DNA of 64,000 nt, from positions 26,982 through 90,981 of the forward strand of contig JAFZAP010000043.1 in the NCBI GenBank assembly GCA_017557185.1, given 5' to 3'. The stretch is from Prevotella sp. Lineage in GTDB: Bacteria > Bacteroidota > Bacteroidia > Bacteroidales > Bacteroidaceae. Made by a program: the position numbers and the translations under genes. The notes beneath the pieces are model-generated. The model saw only the letters and a list, made by a program, of their open reading frames with translations. It did not search any database and had not been told where the DNA came from. How positions within the stretch are numbered: the first letter of the stretch is position 1; every line of letters starts with the position of its first letter. Shown one piece after another: positions 37,569 through 46,237 of the stretch.

Positions 37569-39859
37569 TTGCTTGTTGAAACAGAATATGGTGCTGACGC
37601 AGTAGTGTTATTGCGCTGCTTGTTTGGCTGAGGTCCCATCTGGAATGACAGTATGCCTCCATTCCACATATCATCATAGGTAATATAGTTCTTATCAAGA
37701 TTCTTACCATTGAGAGTGCCACTCTGTATGTAGCAGTTATCGAGGTTGTTGTCCTTCGCTTCAATGACGAACTTCCTTCCATTTTCCATTGTGATTGTAG
37801 CCTTACGGAATATTGGAGAGCCAATAACATACTGGTTTGTGCCTGGAGTTACAGCATAGATACCCAATGCAGAGAGAACGTACCACGATGACATACCGCC
37901 TTGGTCTTCATCGCCAGGGAATCCATCAGGAGTGCTGTTGTAAAGGCGTGACATAATCTGGCGAACCCAATACTGTGTTTTCCATGGCTGTCCTGCATAA
38001 GAATACAGGTATGTCATGTGCTGAATAGGCTGGTTGCCATGTGCATACTGTCCCATATTGGCGTTTTCCATTTCTACCATCTCATGAATCTTGCCGCCAT
38101 ACCATCCCGGGTCGACTGTATTAGGAACAGAGAATACGGAGTCTATCTTCTCGCAGAATTTCTTCTCGCTGCCAAACAAGCGAATGAGACCATCAACGTC
38201 ATGGAATACCGACCAGATATAATGCCATGCATTGCCTTCAGTATAAGGACCACCCCATTTTATGGCTGTGAAGGGTTCTGTCCATGAGCCATCGGCATCT
38301 CGTCCACGGAAGAAACCGATATTACCGTCCCAGAGGTTCTTGTAATTATACATCTGCTTGGCAAACACACGCTCGTAGAACTTATTGCCGCAAGATTTTG
38401 CGAGCTGATAAGCACACCAGTCATCATAGCAGTATTCGAGAGTCTGTGTGACGCTGCCATGCGACATTGGGAAAGGAACATAGCCAATCTCAAAGTACTC
38501 TTTCCATCCCGCACGACCATTGGCACCGCCCCACGGACCTTTGTTCATCGCTTCGTGTGCATAGGCTACAAGGGCGGAGTCAGGATTAAAGTTGCGTATG
38601 CCCTTTGCCCAGGCATCAGAAAGAAGGGATATTGCGTGATTACCGCACATGCCGCCTGTTTCTCCAGGGAAAGACCATGACGGAAGCCATCCACATTGCT
38701 TTTGTGCAGCAAGAAGGGCGTTCATGTAATGGCCCTGCTGTGTAGGGTGAAGTATGTTGGTCAGAGGGAACTGTGAGCGGAATGTATCCCAGAATCCATT
38801 GTCGGTAAACATATATCCGTCATAGATTTTCCCATCGTATGGACTATAATAATATGGTGTGCCGTCCTCACGAATCTCATAGAACTTACGCGAGAAGAGA
38901 TTGGAACGGAACAAACAGGAGTAGAATGTGCGCATCTGCTCATCAGTGCCACCCTCCACCACTATGCGTGAGAGCACTTTCTCCCACGTCTCGCGACCAC
39001 GTTGCTTTGTCTGCTCAATGCTCTTGTCCTTGCCAAGTTCGCGGGTAAGGTTTAGGCGAGCCTGGTCAAGAGAGATGTATGAAGACGCTGCCTTAGCCTG
39101 AACTTTAGCACCCTTCTTGAATTTCAGATATGCTCCATATCCATCACCTTTTCCCTTGCTTTGCTTTGCAAACGTCTTGTTATTGCGGTTTTCCCACGTT
39201 CCATAGTCAGCAAAAGGCTGATCGAACTGGATGATGAAATAGTTGAAGAAATTCTCACCATGGTTACAAAACCGGTGATTGTGTACCCAGCCGCGCACCT
39301 GACGTGCCGCAGGGTCAATCTCTATCTCACTGTCGCCATTATAACCGTCGATGATGAGCCACGAATCGCCAGTCTTCGGATAAGTGAATCGAAAGTGTAC
39401 GCCACGTTCCGTAGGGGCGAACTCTGTCTGTACGCCATTGTTGAACTTTACTGAATAATAGTGGGGCTTGCCCGTTTCGTTATCGTGTGAGAACTTTGCA
39501 CCACGTTTATTAGGGTCAACAACAAGGTCGCCTGTTTCAGGAAAGAAGGTATATACAGAATAGTCGCTGACCCATGGAGAACATTGGTGCGACTGTCCGA
39601 AGCCACGGATTTCATCGGCAGAATAGAGATACTTGAAGCCCTCGCCATTAGGTCCAGTCTGTGGTGTCCACATGTGTTGCGCAAATGGCATGGCAGTAGC
39701 AGGGAAGGTGTTGCCATGCGACAACCCGAAATTGGAATTCGTGCCCTGAAGCGTGTTAACATAATCTACCAATGAGGTTGTCCTGCTTGCAGCCTTGGCT
39801 GACATTGTGTTTGGAACCAATACTACGGCTGCGGCTAATACGAGTGATTTAATATTCAT
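37565..39859 (-). CDS. GH92 family protein with Gln in place of the catalytic Glu
   Basis: 764 residues, signal peptide ending TMSAKA. It is a full-length GH92: HQCSPWVSDYSVYTFFP, FTDNGFWDTFRSQFPL, EYCYDDWCAYQLAKSCG, QYAHGNQPIQHMTYLY, FPGDEDQGGMSSWYVLSALG. At the acid position it has Gln610 (GNQPI) where its neighbour has Glu. From the literature on a Cellulosimicrobium GH92, a Gln there goes with cleavage of mannose-1-phosphate-6-mannose, where no acid help is needed. Whether that holds here is untested, and GNQP members are also common among ordinary Bacteroidetes GH92. It is 29 bp behind the GH97 gene and overlaps the next gene by 4 bp. Confidence 0.92.
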   Translation of the reverse strand: MNIKSLVLAAAVVLVPNTMSAKAASRTTSLVDYVNTLQGTNSNFGLSHGNTFPATAMPFAQHMWTPQTGPNGEGFKYLYSADEIRGFGQSHQCSPWVSDYSVYTFFPETGDLVVDPNKRGAKFSHDNETGKPHYYSVKFNNGVQTEFAPTERGVHFRFTYPKTGDSWLIIDGYNGDSEIEIDPAARQVRGWVHNHRFCNHGENFFNYFIIQFDQPFADYGTWENRNNKTFAKQSKGKGDGYGAYLKFKKGAKVQAKAASSYISLDQARLNLTRELGKDKSIEQTKQRGRETWEKVLSRIVVEGGTDEQMRTFYSCLFRSNLFSRKFYEIREDGTPYYYSPYDGKIYDGYMFTDNGFWDTFRSQFPLTNILHPTQQGHYMNALLAAQKQCGWLPSWSFPGETGGMCGNHAISLLSDAWAKGIRNFNPDSALVAYAHEAMNKGPWGGANGRAGWKEYFEIGYVPFPMSHGSVTQTLEYCYDDWCAYQLAKSCGNKFYERVFAKQMYNYKNLWDGNIGFFRGRDADGSWTEPFTAIKWGGPYTEGNAWHYIWSVFHDVDGLIRLFGSEKKFCEKIDSVFSVPNTVDPGWYGGKIHEMVEMENANMGQYAHGNQPIQHMTYLYSYAGQPWKTQYWVRQIMSRLYNSTPDGFPGDEDQGGMSSWYVLSALGIYAVTPGTNQYVIGSPIFRKATITMENGRKFVIEAKDNNLDNCYIQSGTLNGKNLDKNYITYDDMWNGGILSFQMGPQPNKQRNNTTASAPYSVSTSK

Positions 39860-39888
39860 AAATAAAATAGTTTAGTTTAGTTTTTGTG

Positions 39889-41856
39889 TTATTCAATTAC
39901 GGCAGTAAAACCGCCATTGCGTACCATTTTGATGTTCAATACTTCAGCGCTTGTAACGCTCTTAACCTCACGGCGATAATCCATAGCCTGCACATCTGCA
40001 TTGAAACCATCGGTGAAAATAGTCATCTGATGTGCACCTGGTGTAAGGAATGAGAGCGGAACATTAAACTGGCGGACCTTCTCCTTACCGTTGCATATAC
40101 CGGCTACGAACCACTTCTGACCATGGCGCTTGGCAATAATGAGATATTCACCGAACTTTGCCTCAATGGCATGAGTTTCATTCCACGTAACCGGCACCTT
40201 ACTCAGGAAGTCAATGCAATCGGGGTTCTTACAGTACTGCGTAGGAGAGTCAGCCAGCATCTGCGTGCCAGTTTCAAGTACAGTAAAGAGAGCCATGTGA
40301 TAAGCACGAGTACCAACGGCAGAACAGTTCGGATCTGACCATTTGTCATATTCCGGCTGAGTATTAATCATTGCACCTGGGGTAAAGTCAGCAGGTCCAA
40401 CAGCATTGCGCAAGAAAGGTATGAACAATGTGTTATCCGGCCGGCAACCACTCATCTGCTCCAATCCGCGGACACCTTCATAGGCCAAAAGATTAGGATA
40501 GCGTATCTCAAGACCTGCAGGTTTCATGGCACCATGGAAGTCAACAACAAGATGATGCTTTGCAGCCTCCTTGATGGTACGTTCATACCAATTAATCATC
40601 CACTGATCCTGACGGTCCATGAAATCAATCTTCGTGCCGACAATGCCCCATTTTTCGTATGTGTCGAATATCTTGTCAAGGTTGCGTTCAACACATATCC
40701 ACGTAAGCCAGAGTATAATTCCTACACCCTTTTGCTTACCGTATCTTATACATTCATGAAGGTCGAGATTAGGATTTGCCTCAAACGGCTCAAATGTTCC
40801 TTTGGCCCAGCCTTCGTCCATGATAATATACTTGATGCCATACTTGGCGGCAAAATCAATGTAGTACTTGTAAGTCTCTGTGTTACAACCAGGTTTGAAG
40901 TTAACATCGGGACCATATATGGACTTGTGATTCCACCAGTCCCATGACACCTGACCTGGCTTTATCCAACTTGTGTCGTCGATTTCGCACTTACCGGCAA
41001 GTTGCGCAGTAAGCGTCTGTTCAAGTATTCCCTTGGAATCAGAAATAACAACATAGCGCCATGGGAGTGAACGCTTTCCTATAGTACGCACGGCATAAGG
41101 TGCAAGTTCCTTGATTACCGTTCCTCTATCCCAAAAGAGTTCCCATTCCTTGTAATATGGCACAAGGTTTCCAGAAAGGCAATTCTTGTCTCCATTGCCC
41201 TTGATGTAAAGTCCGGCATAGTCGCGAAGGTCGCTTTCGGAGATCAGAAGATGCAGGTCGCGCTTTGTTGAGGAGAGCGCCATTGGTAGTACAGACATAT
41301 CGTGCTCATACTTCCATTCCTTCAGCATGCAACTTATGTAAGGTGACTCTGAGCCAGTTCCCCATCCTCCAGTCGGTTGGTAATGCACTACCATTTCATC
41401 TGCAGGCTTGAGATTGAAAGTTTCATCAACTATGTTGATTGAGTCCCTTTCATTCAGTATGAAACGATATGCAACTGCATTGTTGAAAACGCGGAATTCA
41501 ACAGAGTACTTCTCACCCATTGAAAAGGCTGCTTTCGTATAGTGATTGGCGATGTTTGCCTGCTTAAGAGGCACCGTTAGCCTAAGGTCCTCTTTCACGC
41601 TTGAAATCTTGACAGACTTGATCTTGGTTTTGGCGCCAACAGATTTGTTCTGCAGCTTGACCATGAGATCTGTTTGAGTGAACAGTTTTTCACCGTTGAG
41701 AGATGTGGTATAGGACAAACTGCCCCCTGCATCAGAAATCAAAACAGATATCTTTCCATCGGGAGATGTAACCTTTACGTCTTTCGCATTGACAGATAAG
41801 GTTGAGAAGATAGCAACCAATGCAATAGCTGCATTTAAGCATATAGGGTGTTTCAT
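39889..41856 (-). CDS. GH97, retaining alpha-galactosidase type
   Basis: 655 residues with a signal peptide ending VNAK. It has a complete GH97 plan: N-terminal super-sandwich (TSPDGKISVLISDAGGSLSY), barrel with QVSWDWWNHKSIYG, IIMDEGWAKG, GIILWLTWICVERNLD and KIDFMDRQDQWM, and a C-terminal sandwich. Asp411 in KIDFMDR takes the place of the nucleophile of the retaining branch; inverting SusB-type alpha-glucosidases use Glu elsewhere. I therefore favour alpha-galactosidase. That would fit galactose-capped mannan (inference). It is 6 bp behind the propeller lipoprotein gene. Confidence 0.92.
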   Translation of the reverse strand: MKHPICLNAAIALVAIFSTLSVNAKDVKVTSPDGKISVLISDAGGSLSYTTSLNGEKLFTQTDLMVKLQNKSVGAKTKIKSVKISSVKEDLRLTVPLKQANIANHYTKAAFSMGEKYSVEFRVFNNAVAYRFILNERDSINIVDETFNLKPADEMVVHYQPTGGWGTGSESPYISCMLKEWKYEHDMSVLPMALSSTKRDLHLLISESDLRDYAGLYIKGNGDKNCLSGNLVPYYKEWELFWDRGTVIKELAPYAVRTIGKRSLPWRYVVISDSKGILEQTLTAQLAGKCEIDDTSWIKPGQVSWDWWNHKSIYGPDVNFKPGCNTETYKYYIDFAAKYGIKYIIMDEGWAKGTFEPFEANPNLDLHECIRYGKQKGVGIILWLTWICVERNLDKIFDTYEKWGIVGTKIDFMDRQDQWMINWYERTIKEAAKHHLVVDFHGAMKPAGLEIRYPNLLAYEGVRGLEQMSGCRPDNTLFIPFLRNAVGPADFTPGAMINTQPEYDKWSDPNCSAVGTRAYHMALFTVLETGTQMLADSPTQYCKNPDCIDFLSKVPVTWNETHAIEAKFGEYLIIAKRHGQKWFVAGICNGKEKVRQFNVPLSFLTPGAHQMTIFTDGFNADVQAMDYRREVKSVTSAEVLNIKMVRNGGFTAVIE

Positions 41857-41861
41857 TGTTG

Positions 41862-43166
41862 TTACTCTTCAAATATACTTTCCCAGTTGAATATGCGGTA
41901 GAAATATGGGCGTACGTAATCAGCACTTCCAGGATATGTGAAGTTATCAGCATTCGCTGCGGCTGTCTGTGAAGTGGAGAATACCAGTTCTCCATTTCTT
42001 GACAAACTCTGATGAAGCACTACTCTCGTCAGTGCAGAATAGTTGCGGTTGCCCAGTTTATCAACAGATGTAGGAACGACAAACAGAGTCTTCTGCTCAG
42101 CAAAAGGACCGTATGGGGTCTTGGAACGCCATATATATACCGTATTCCCATCCTTGTACTGCTGACCGATGATATAATAATAATCACCGCTCTTGATAGC
42201 TTGTGGGTTTTGGCAGCTACCATTGTCAGCAAGTACGTTTGAACGAGGTGCGGCAAGTTTTGAGTCTGGCATTTCCGTAACCCATTCGTAATTACCATTG
42301 GTATTGAGAACCCAGTATTCAGGCTGGCTGTTGTAGTTGTCATTAGCAAAACGTGACACAAGTATCTGGCTGTTGCTGTTGAGCACATTCGAAGCATACA
42401 TGTACGTATAACCATCATTATTTACAAGCTGGCTATGCTCAAACGTCAGCGTGTTGGAATTGAGCTCTTCATTTGTGTTGACGACACGCAGATATCCTTG
42501 ATCACCAGGATTCCCCGTAAGCGTATAGTCAACAAGTGCCGTTGAATAGCGTGGAGCTGTTGGTGTAGTGCCGTAATATCCATAAAGCACATGCATCTGT
42601 CCGTTGCTGTAATTGGCGAGCAAAGGATAATATCTGCGGTTTGACTTGCTTGACGGCATGAGTTCTACGCCGTTATAATATGTTTTCTCAGTTGGGGCAT
42701 CCGTCTGAACGAGCTCATTCAGAGCAAAGAGATCGCCCGGCTTTGGATTCTCAATATCACCTGACTGTATAAGCAATGCAGTACGCACGGTGTTGGCATT
42801 TGCCTGGCGTGCACGTGTCTCTGCATCCACTATGCCAAAGAAGCTGTCCCTTGCTCCCCACACGACTTTGTTGTCAGGCATACGGTATGAGAAAACAATG
42901 TCACCGCCCGTCCAGCCCTTTGTTGTTGTAAACAGAGCGTTGTACAATCTGTCTTCATATACAAATATGCGCTTATCAAACTGACCGTTGTTGTACACGA
43001 CTTTAAGCTGCCATGAAGGGTCAACAGAAGGAGGCGTAGGCTCTACTTCTTCATCATCGGCAGGAGCCTCATAGCCTATGGCAGTAGTGTCATAGTCGTT
43101 ACATGCAGTAAATGATGCAGCCAACAATAAGAGGCCGATTATCATGTTTATATGATTCTTCTTCAT
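41862..43166 (-). CDS. Propeller-like surface lipoprotein, paralogue D
   Basis: 434 residues. The lipobox is SFTAC followed by NDYD and an acidic Pro-rich linker (DDEEVEPTPPSVDP), which fits surface export in Bacteroidetes. The propeller blocks match paralogues A-C but are more divergent: MPDNKVVWGARDSFFGIV, RTALLIQSGD, NDGYTYMYAS, TPYGPFAEQ, RNGELVFSTS, YFYRIFNWESIFE. The Asp of RDSFFG is kept. Its position directly behind SusC, SusD and the DUF1735 protein is where surface endo-enzymes or glycan-binding proteins usually lie. It is the best candidate in the locus for a surface enzyme of a new family (inference). Confidence 0.83.
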   Translation of the reverse strand: MKKNHINMIIGLLLLAASFTACNDYDTTAIGYEAPADDEEVEPTPPSVDPSWQLKVVYNNGQFDKRIFVYEDRLYNALFTTTKGWTGGDIVFSYRMPDNKVVWGARDSFFGIVDAETRARQANANTVRTALLIQSGDIENPKPGDLFALNELVQTDAPTEKTYYNGVELMPSSKSNRRYYPLLANYSNGQMHVLYGYYGTTPTAPRYSTALVDYTLTGNPGDQGYLRVVNTNEELNSNTLTFEHSQLVNNDGYTYMYASNVLNSNSQILVSRFANDNYNSQPEYWVLNTNGNYEWVTEMPDSKLAAPRSNVLADNGSCQNPQAIKSGDYYYIIGQQYKDGNTVYIWRSKTPYGPFAEQKTLFVVPTSVDKLGNRNYSALTRVVLHQSLSRNGELVFSTSQTAAANADNFTYPGSADYVRPYFYRIFNWESIFEE

Positions 43167-43178
43167 ATCTTCACTCTT

Positions 43179-44183
43179 TTATTGTTTCAAAGGAGATAAA
43201 ACTTCATACATAAAATGCCACTTCTTCTCAGTTGAGAGTCTGTAACGATAGTTGATAGTAAAGGTCTGGGTTTCCGGGTCATAATAGCTTTGCTCGCCTT
43301 CAACATCACCAACAACTACAGAAGTGCTGGAGTAATCCCAACTTCCGACAGTTACCTTCTGGCGTTGGAGGTACTGGCCTGTTGGTATTCCCTCGTTAAG
43401 AACCGGAACATCTACAATCTCATCAGGATGAACAGTCAGAACGATATTCTTGTTGCGTTCATCAACTTCATTCGCACTTATCAAAGAACCTGGCATCATG
43501 CGTACGGAAGTCTCACCTGCCGGCTTGAGCAGTTTCGTAGAATTCATGCCTGTGCCCGGGGCGTCGGGTGTGAATACGCCATTCGACTCAGAATAAATCT
43601 GCTCAAGACCAGCCATGTTATAATAGCTGTTCGACTTGGACGTGGCATAGTCATTCTTTACGTAAATGCGGAAGAGAACCACACGACGTGTAGGCGAAAT
43701 CATGTATTTTGAAACAGACTTAATGCGGAGCGGAATATAATATTCCTCGCCATCAATGAGGTTTGATACATTCACTTTGATAGGCAACATCACATTAGGC
43801 TTCGGATTGTCCTTGGAAATGGTTACCCTCCAGTTCTCTATCACATAATTCTCCGGGGCAAGCTGCTGAACATAGTTAGCGTAGTTCTCACCATGTATGC
43901 GCTGATTGTATGAGCGCAGAGCCTGAGGATAGAGTTCAAGTTCAACGTCCACATCTTCCTCAATGGCAGTGGTGCCACCGACATATATTGATATGTAGCC
44001 TACCGACTCCTTTCCGAATGCATATTCCTGCCCGAAGATATTCTCATCACCACTGACGATATATACCTCCTTGCGATACTGCTCTTCTTCATAGAAATTC
44101 GTTTCGCATGACGTAATGGTTGTCAGTGCCGTGGTGCCGGCAGCAATGAGCCAGCAACAGTTTATGATATTCTTGATTTTCAT
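43179..44183 (-). CDS. DUF1735/DUF4361 surface glycan-binding lipoprotein
   Basis: 334 residues, lipobox TITSC followed by ETNFYEEEQ. The order is an N-terminal Ig-like DUF1735 domain (VYIVSGDENIFGQEYAFGKE, PIKVNVSNLIDGEEYYIPLRI, RRVVLFRIYV) and a C-terminal lipocalin-like part (DPETQTFTINYRYRL, KWHFMYEVLSPL). Proteins of this make-up next to SusD act as accessory surface binders, for instance in N-glycan and mannan loci. It is 29 bp behind susD. Confidence 0.82.
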   Translation of the reverse strand: MKIKNIINCCWLIAAGTTALTTITSCETNFYEEEQYRKEVYIVSGDENIFGQEYAFGKESVGYISIYVGGTTAIEEDVDVELELYPQALRSYNQRIHGENYANYVQQLAPENYVIENWRVTISKDNPKPNVMLPIKVNVSNLIDGEEYYIPLRIKSVSKYMISPTRRVVLFRIYVKNDYATSKSNSYYNMAGLEQIYSESNGVFTPDAPGTGMNSTKLLKPAGETSVRMMPGSLISANEVDERNKNIVLTVHPDEIVDVPVLNEGIPTGQYLQRQKVTVGSWDYSSTSVVVGDVEGEQSYYDPETQTFTINYRYRLSTEKKWHFMYEVLSPLKQ

Positions 44184-44212
44184 TGTCTTCTATATACCTA
44201 ATTAATATTATA

Positions 44213-46216
44213 CTACTTCTCCCAACCAGGGTTCTGGTCAAGTGTCGGAGCCTTGCGCACCTCATTGAGGTTAAGCGGCAAGAGAATCATCTTGTCTTTC
44301 CATACACGCTCGCGTATGGTTGAGTGCTGGATGACGCATGGCTGATAGAAGCCGTTCCATTCTCCCAGATTGACATTGAGGCCTGTGAGCGGTTCTTTCT
44401 CGAGTTGATCAACAATGCCCCAACGGCGTATGTCGTAGAAGCGATGACCTTCGTGGAATAGTTCAATGGCACGTTCACGCTGAATAATCTGGTCGAATGT
44501 CTCAACATTGGCAAGTTCCTCATCGCTGACGCCAGGGAGTCCTGCACGATAGCGGATTCGGTTGAATGCGCTCTTAATCTCATCCGTATTGCGGCTAACC
44601 TTGATGCCGTCGATATCCCATTCCTGTGTAAGGTGGTTAAGTGCCTCGGCATAGGTGAGAAGCACTTCAGCATAGCGGATAAGCGGAAGTACCTTTGAAA
44701 TGGTACGTGCGCTCTCACCCGACAATGCATCCGTAGGATGTACATACTTGGTACAAACGTATCCCGTAGTGCAATAGACGTTATTCGTTGAAAGTTGAGG
44801 ACCATTATTGCCACCGCGGAAGTAGGTCACCTGGATATCATGCTTACCTGTAACATTCGTGGAAGACATTGTCCAAAGACGATTTGAGAAACCGATATTG
44901 GCATAGAAGCGTGGTTCACGGTTATCATAAGCCGCATACGTGCCTCCCTTGAGGACATAGTTCTTCGACAAAGTCTTGTCAGCCTGAGTTATACAGGTGT
45001 TGTCATAGGGACGATTGTTGTATGGATATTCAGCACTTGCATTCTTGATGTCCCTGCCGTCCACCATGTAGAAATAGTCAACCATGCGCTGTGGCACGCT
45101 CATTGCCCCCCATCCGCCAAGCGTCATCGGGAAATGATTACCGAGCTGGTCATTGACGCCTTCTGTAGTTCCCCAGATGAGTTCCGGATTTGTCATAGCT
45201 ACTGCCTCACCTGTAAACTGCTCTGAATATGAACGGAACGGATCAATGCCGCCGGCCCCGTTAGGATATTCTGCAGAAGGAACGTTTGCCGGGAGTTCCA
45301 CCGTGTACTGGTCGGCAGGTACGGTGTAGAGATCGTAGCGCTTCATGTCGATTACCTTCTTGGCTGCAGCTGCTGCAACGGCCCATTTGCGTTCATCGTA
45401 TGTCTGCGAAACATAGTATTCGCCATCAGATTTACGCTTGAAATCGCTGAAGTAACGACGAGCGGCTGGTCCGCCATTATACAATGGAGATGCTGCTGTC
45501 AGGCGGATGCGTGCTGCAAGAGCAAGTGCAGCGCCCTTTGTTGGAGCATACAACTCATTCTGATTATGTTCCTCCGGCATGTATTCAGCAGCCTCGGTTA
45601 ACTCGGTGCAAATATAGTCGACGGTCTCATCCATCGTGTTTCTTGAATGGGAGTAATACTCTGTACTCTCGTTGCTACTGAGTATCTCATCACCGAGAAT
45701 CACTACAGGCCCCTGGTTACGTAGAATCCAATAATAGGCATAAGCACGAAGGAAACGTACCTGGCAACGGAATTGCATCTTTTCTATACTGTTCATGTCA
45801 GGCACAGCGCTGATATTCGACAGCAGAGTGTTGCATTTGCGCACAATCTTGTAGCATGGGTCCCACACATTGAAATCCCACGTCCAGCCTGCCATTGATG
45901 ATGCTGTAACCTGATTTGTGGTGAGCATTGTCCCGGAATACTGAATATCCAGGAAACCACCGTTCCATGTACCGCACGATACAGCTTCGTCGCTGCCTGT
46001 GAGTCCGGGAGTGCTACCATAGTGCCAAAGTCCTCCTTCCTTAGGCAGAAGGTTTACAGCACCATTATAATAGCGCGTAATATTATATTTATTGGCAAAA
46101 ATAGAGTCTTCGCGGAAGGTGTCAGCGAAATAGTCGTCGACATTCAGGTAATCGGTGCAGCTGCCCATTCCGAACATCATTGCCATTAATGAAGAAAACA
46201 ATAATATCTTTTTCAT
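44213..46216 (-). CDS. susD: SusD/RagB outer-membrane lipoprotein
   Basis: 667 residues, lipobox GMGSC then TDYLNVDDYFADT. Tetratricopeptide-type helices typical of SusD are seen at QFRCQVRFLRAYAYYWILRNQG and RYAEVLLTYAEALNHL. The C-terminal IIQRERAIELFHEGHRFYDIRRWG is the most conserved SusD_RagB block. It forms the lid over the SusC transporter and captures oligosaccharides. It is 21 bp behind susC. The gene symbol denotes the family; the glycan is not starch as far as the context shows. Confidence 0.96.
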   Translation of the reverse strand: MKKILLFSSLMAMMFGMGSCTDYLNVDDYFADTFREDSIFANKYNITRYYNGAVNLLPKEGGLWHYGSTPGLTGSDEAVSCGTWNGGFLDIQYSGTMLTTNQVTASSMAGWTWDFNVWDPCYKIVRKCNTLLSNISAVPDMNSIEKMQFRCQVRFLRAYAYYWILRNQGPVVILGDEILSSNESTEYYSHSRNTMDETVDYICTELTEAAEYMPEEHNQNELYAPTKGAALALAARIRLTAASPLYNGGPAARRYFSDFKRKSDGEYYVSQTYDERKWAVAAAAAKKVIDMKRYDLYTVPADQYTVELPANVPSAEYPNGAGGIDPFRSYSEQFTGEAVAMTNPELIWGTTEGVNDQLGNHFPMTLGGWGAMSVPQRMVDYFYMVDGRDIKNASAEYPYNNRPYDNTCITQADKTLSKNYVLKGGTYAAYDNREPRFYANIGFSNRLWTMSSTNVTGKHDIQVTYFRGGNNGPQLSTNNVYCTTGYVCTKYVHPTDALSGESARTISKVLPLIRYAEVLLTYAEALNHLTQEWDIDGIKVSRNTDEIKSAFNRIRYRAGLPGVSDEELANVETFDQIIQRERAIELFHEGHRFYDIRRWGIVDQLEKEPLTGLNVNLGEWNGFYQPCVIQHSTIRERVWKDKMILLPLNLNEVRKAPTLDQNPGWEK

Positions 46217-46237
46217 GTCTTTATTCCTTTCCTATAT

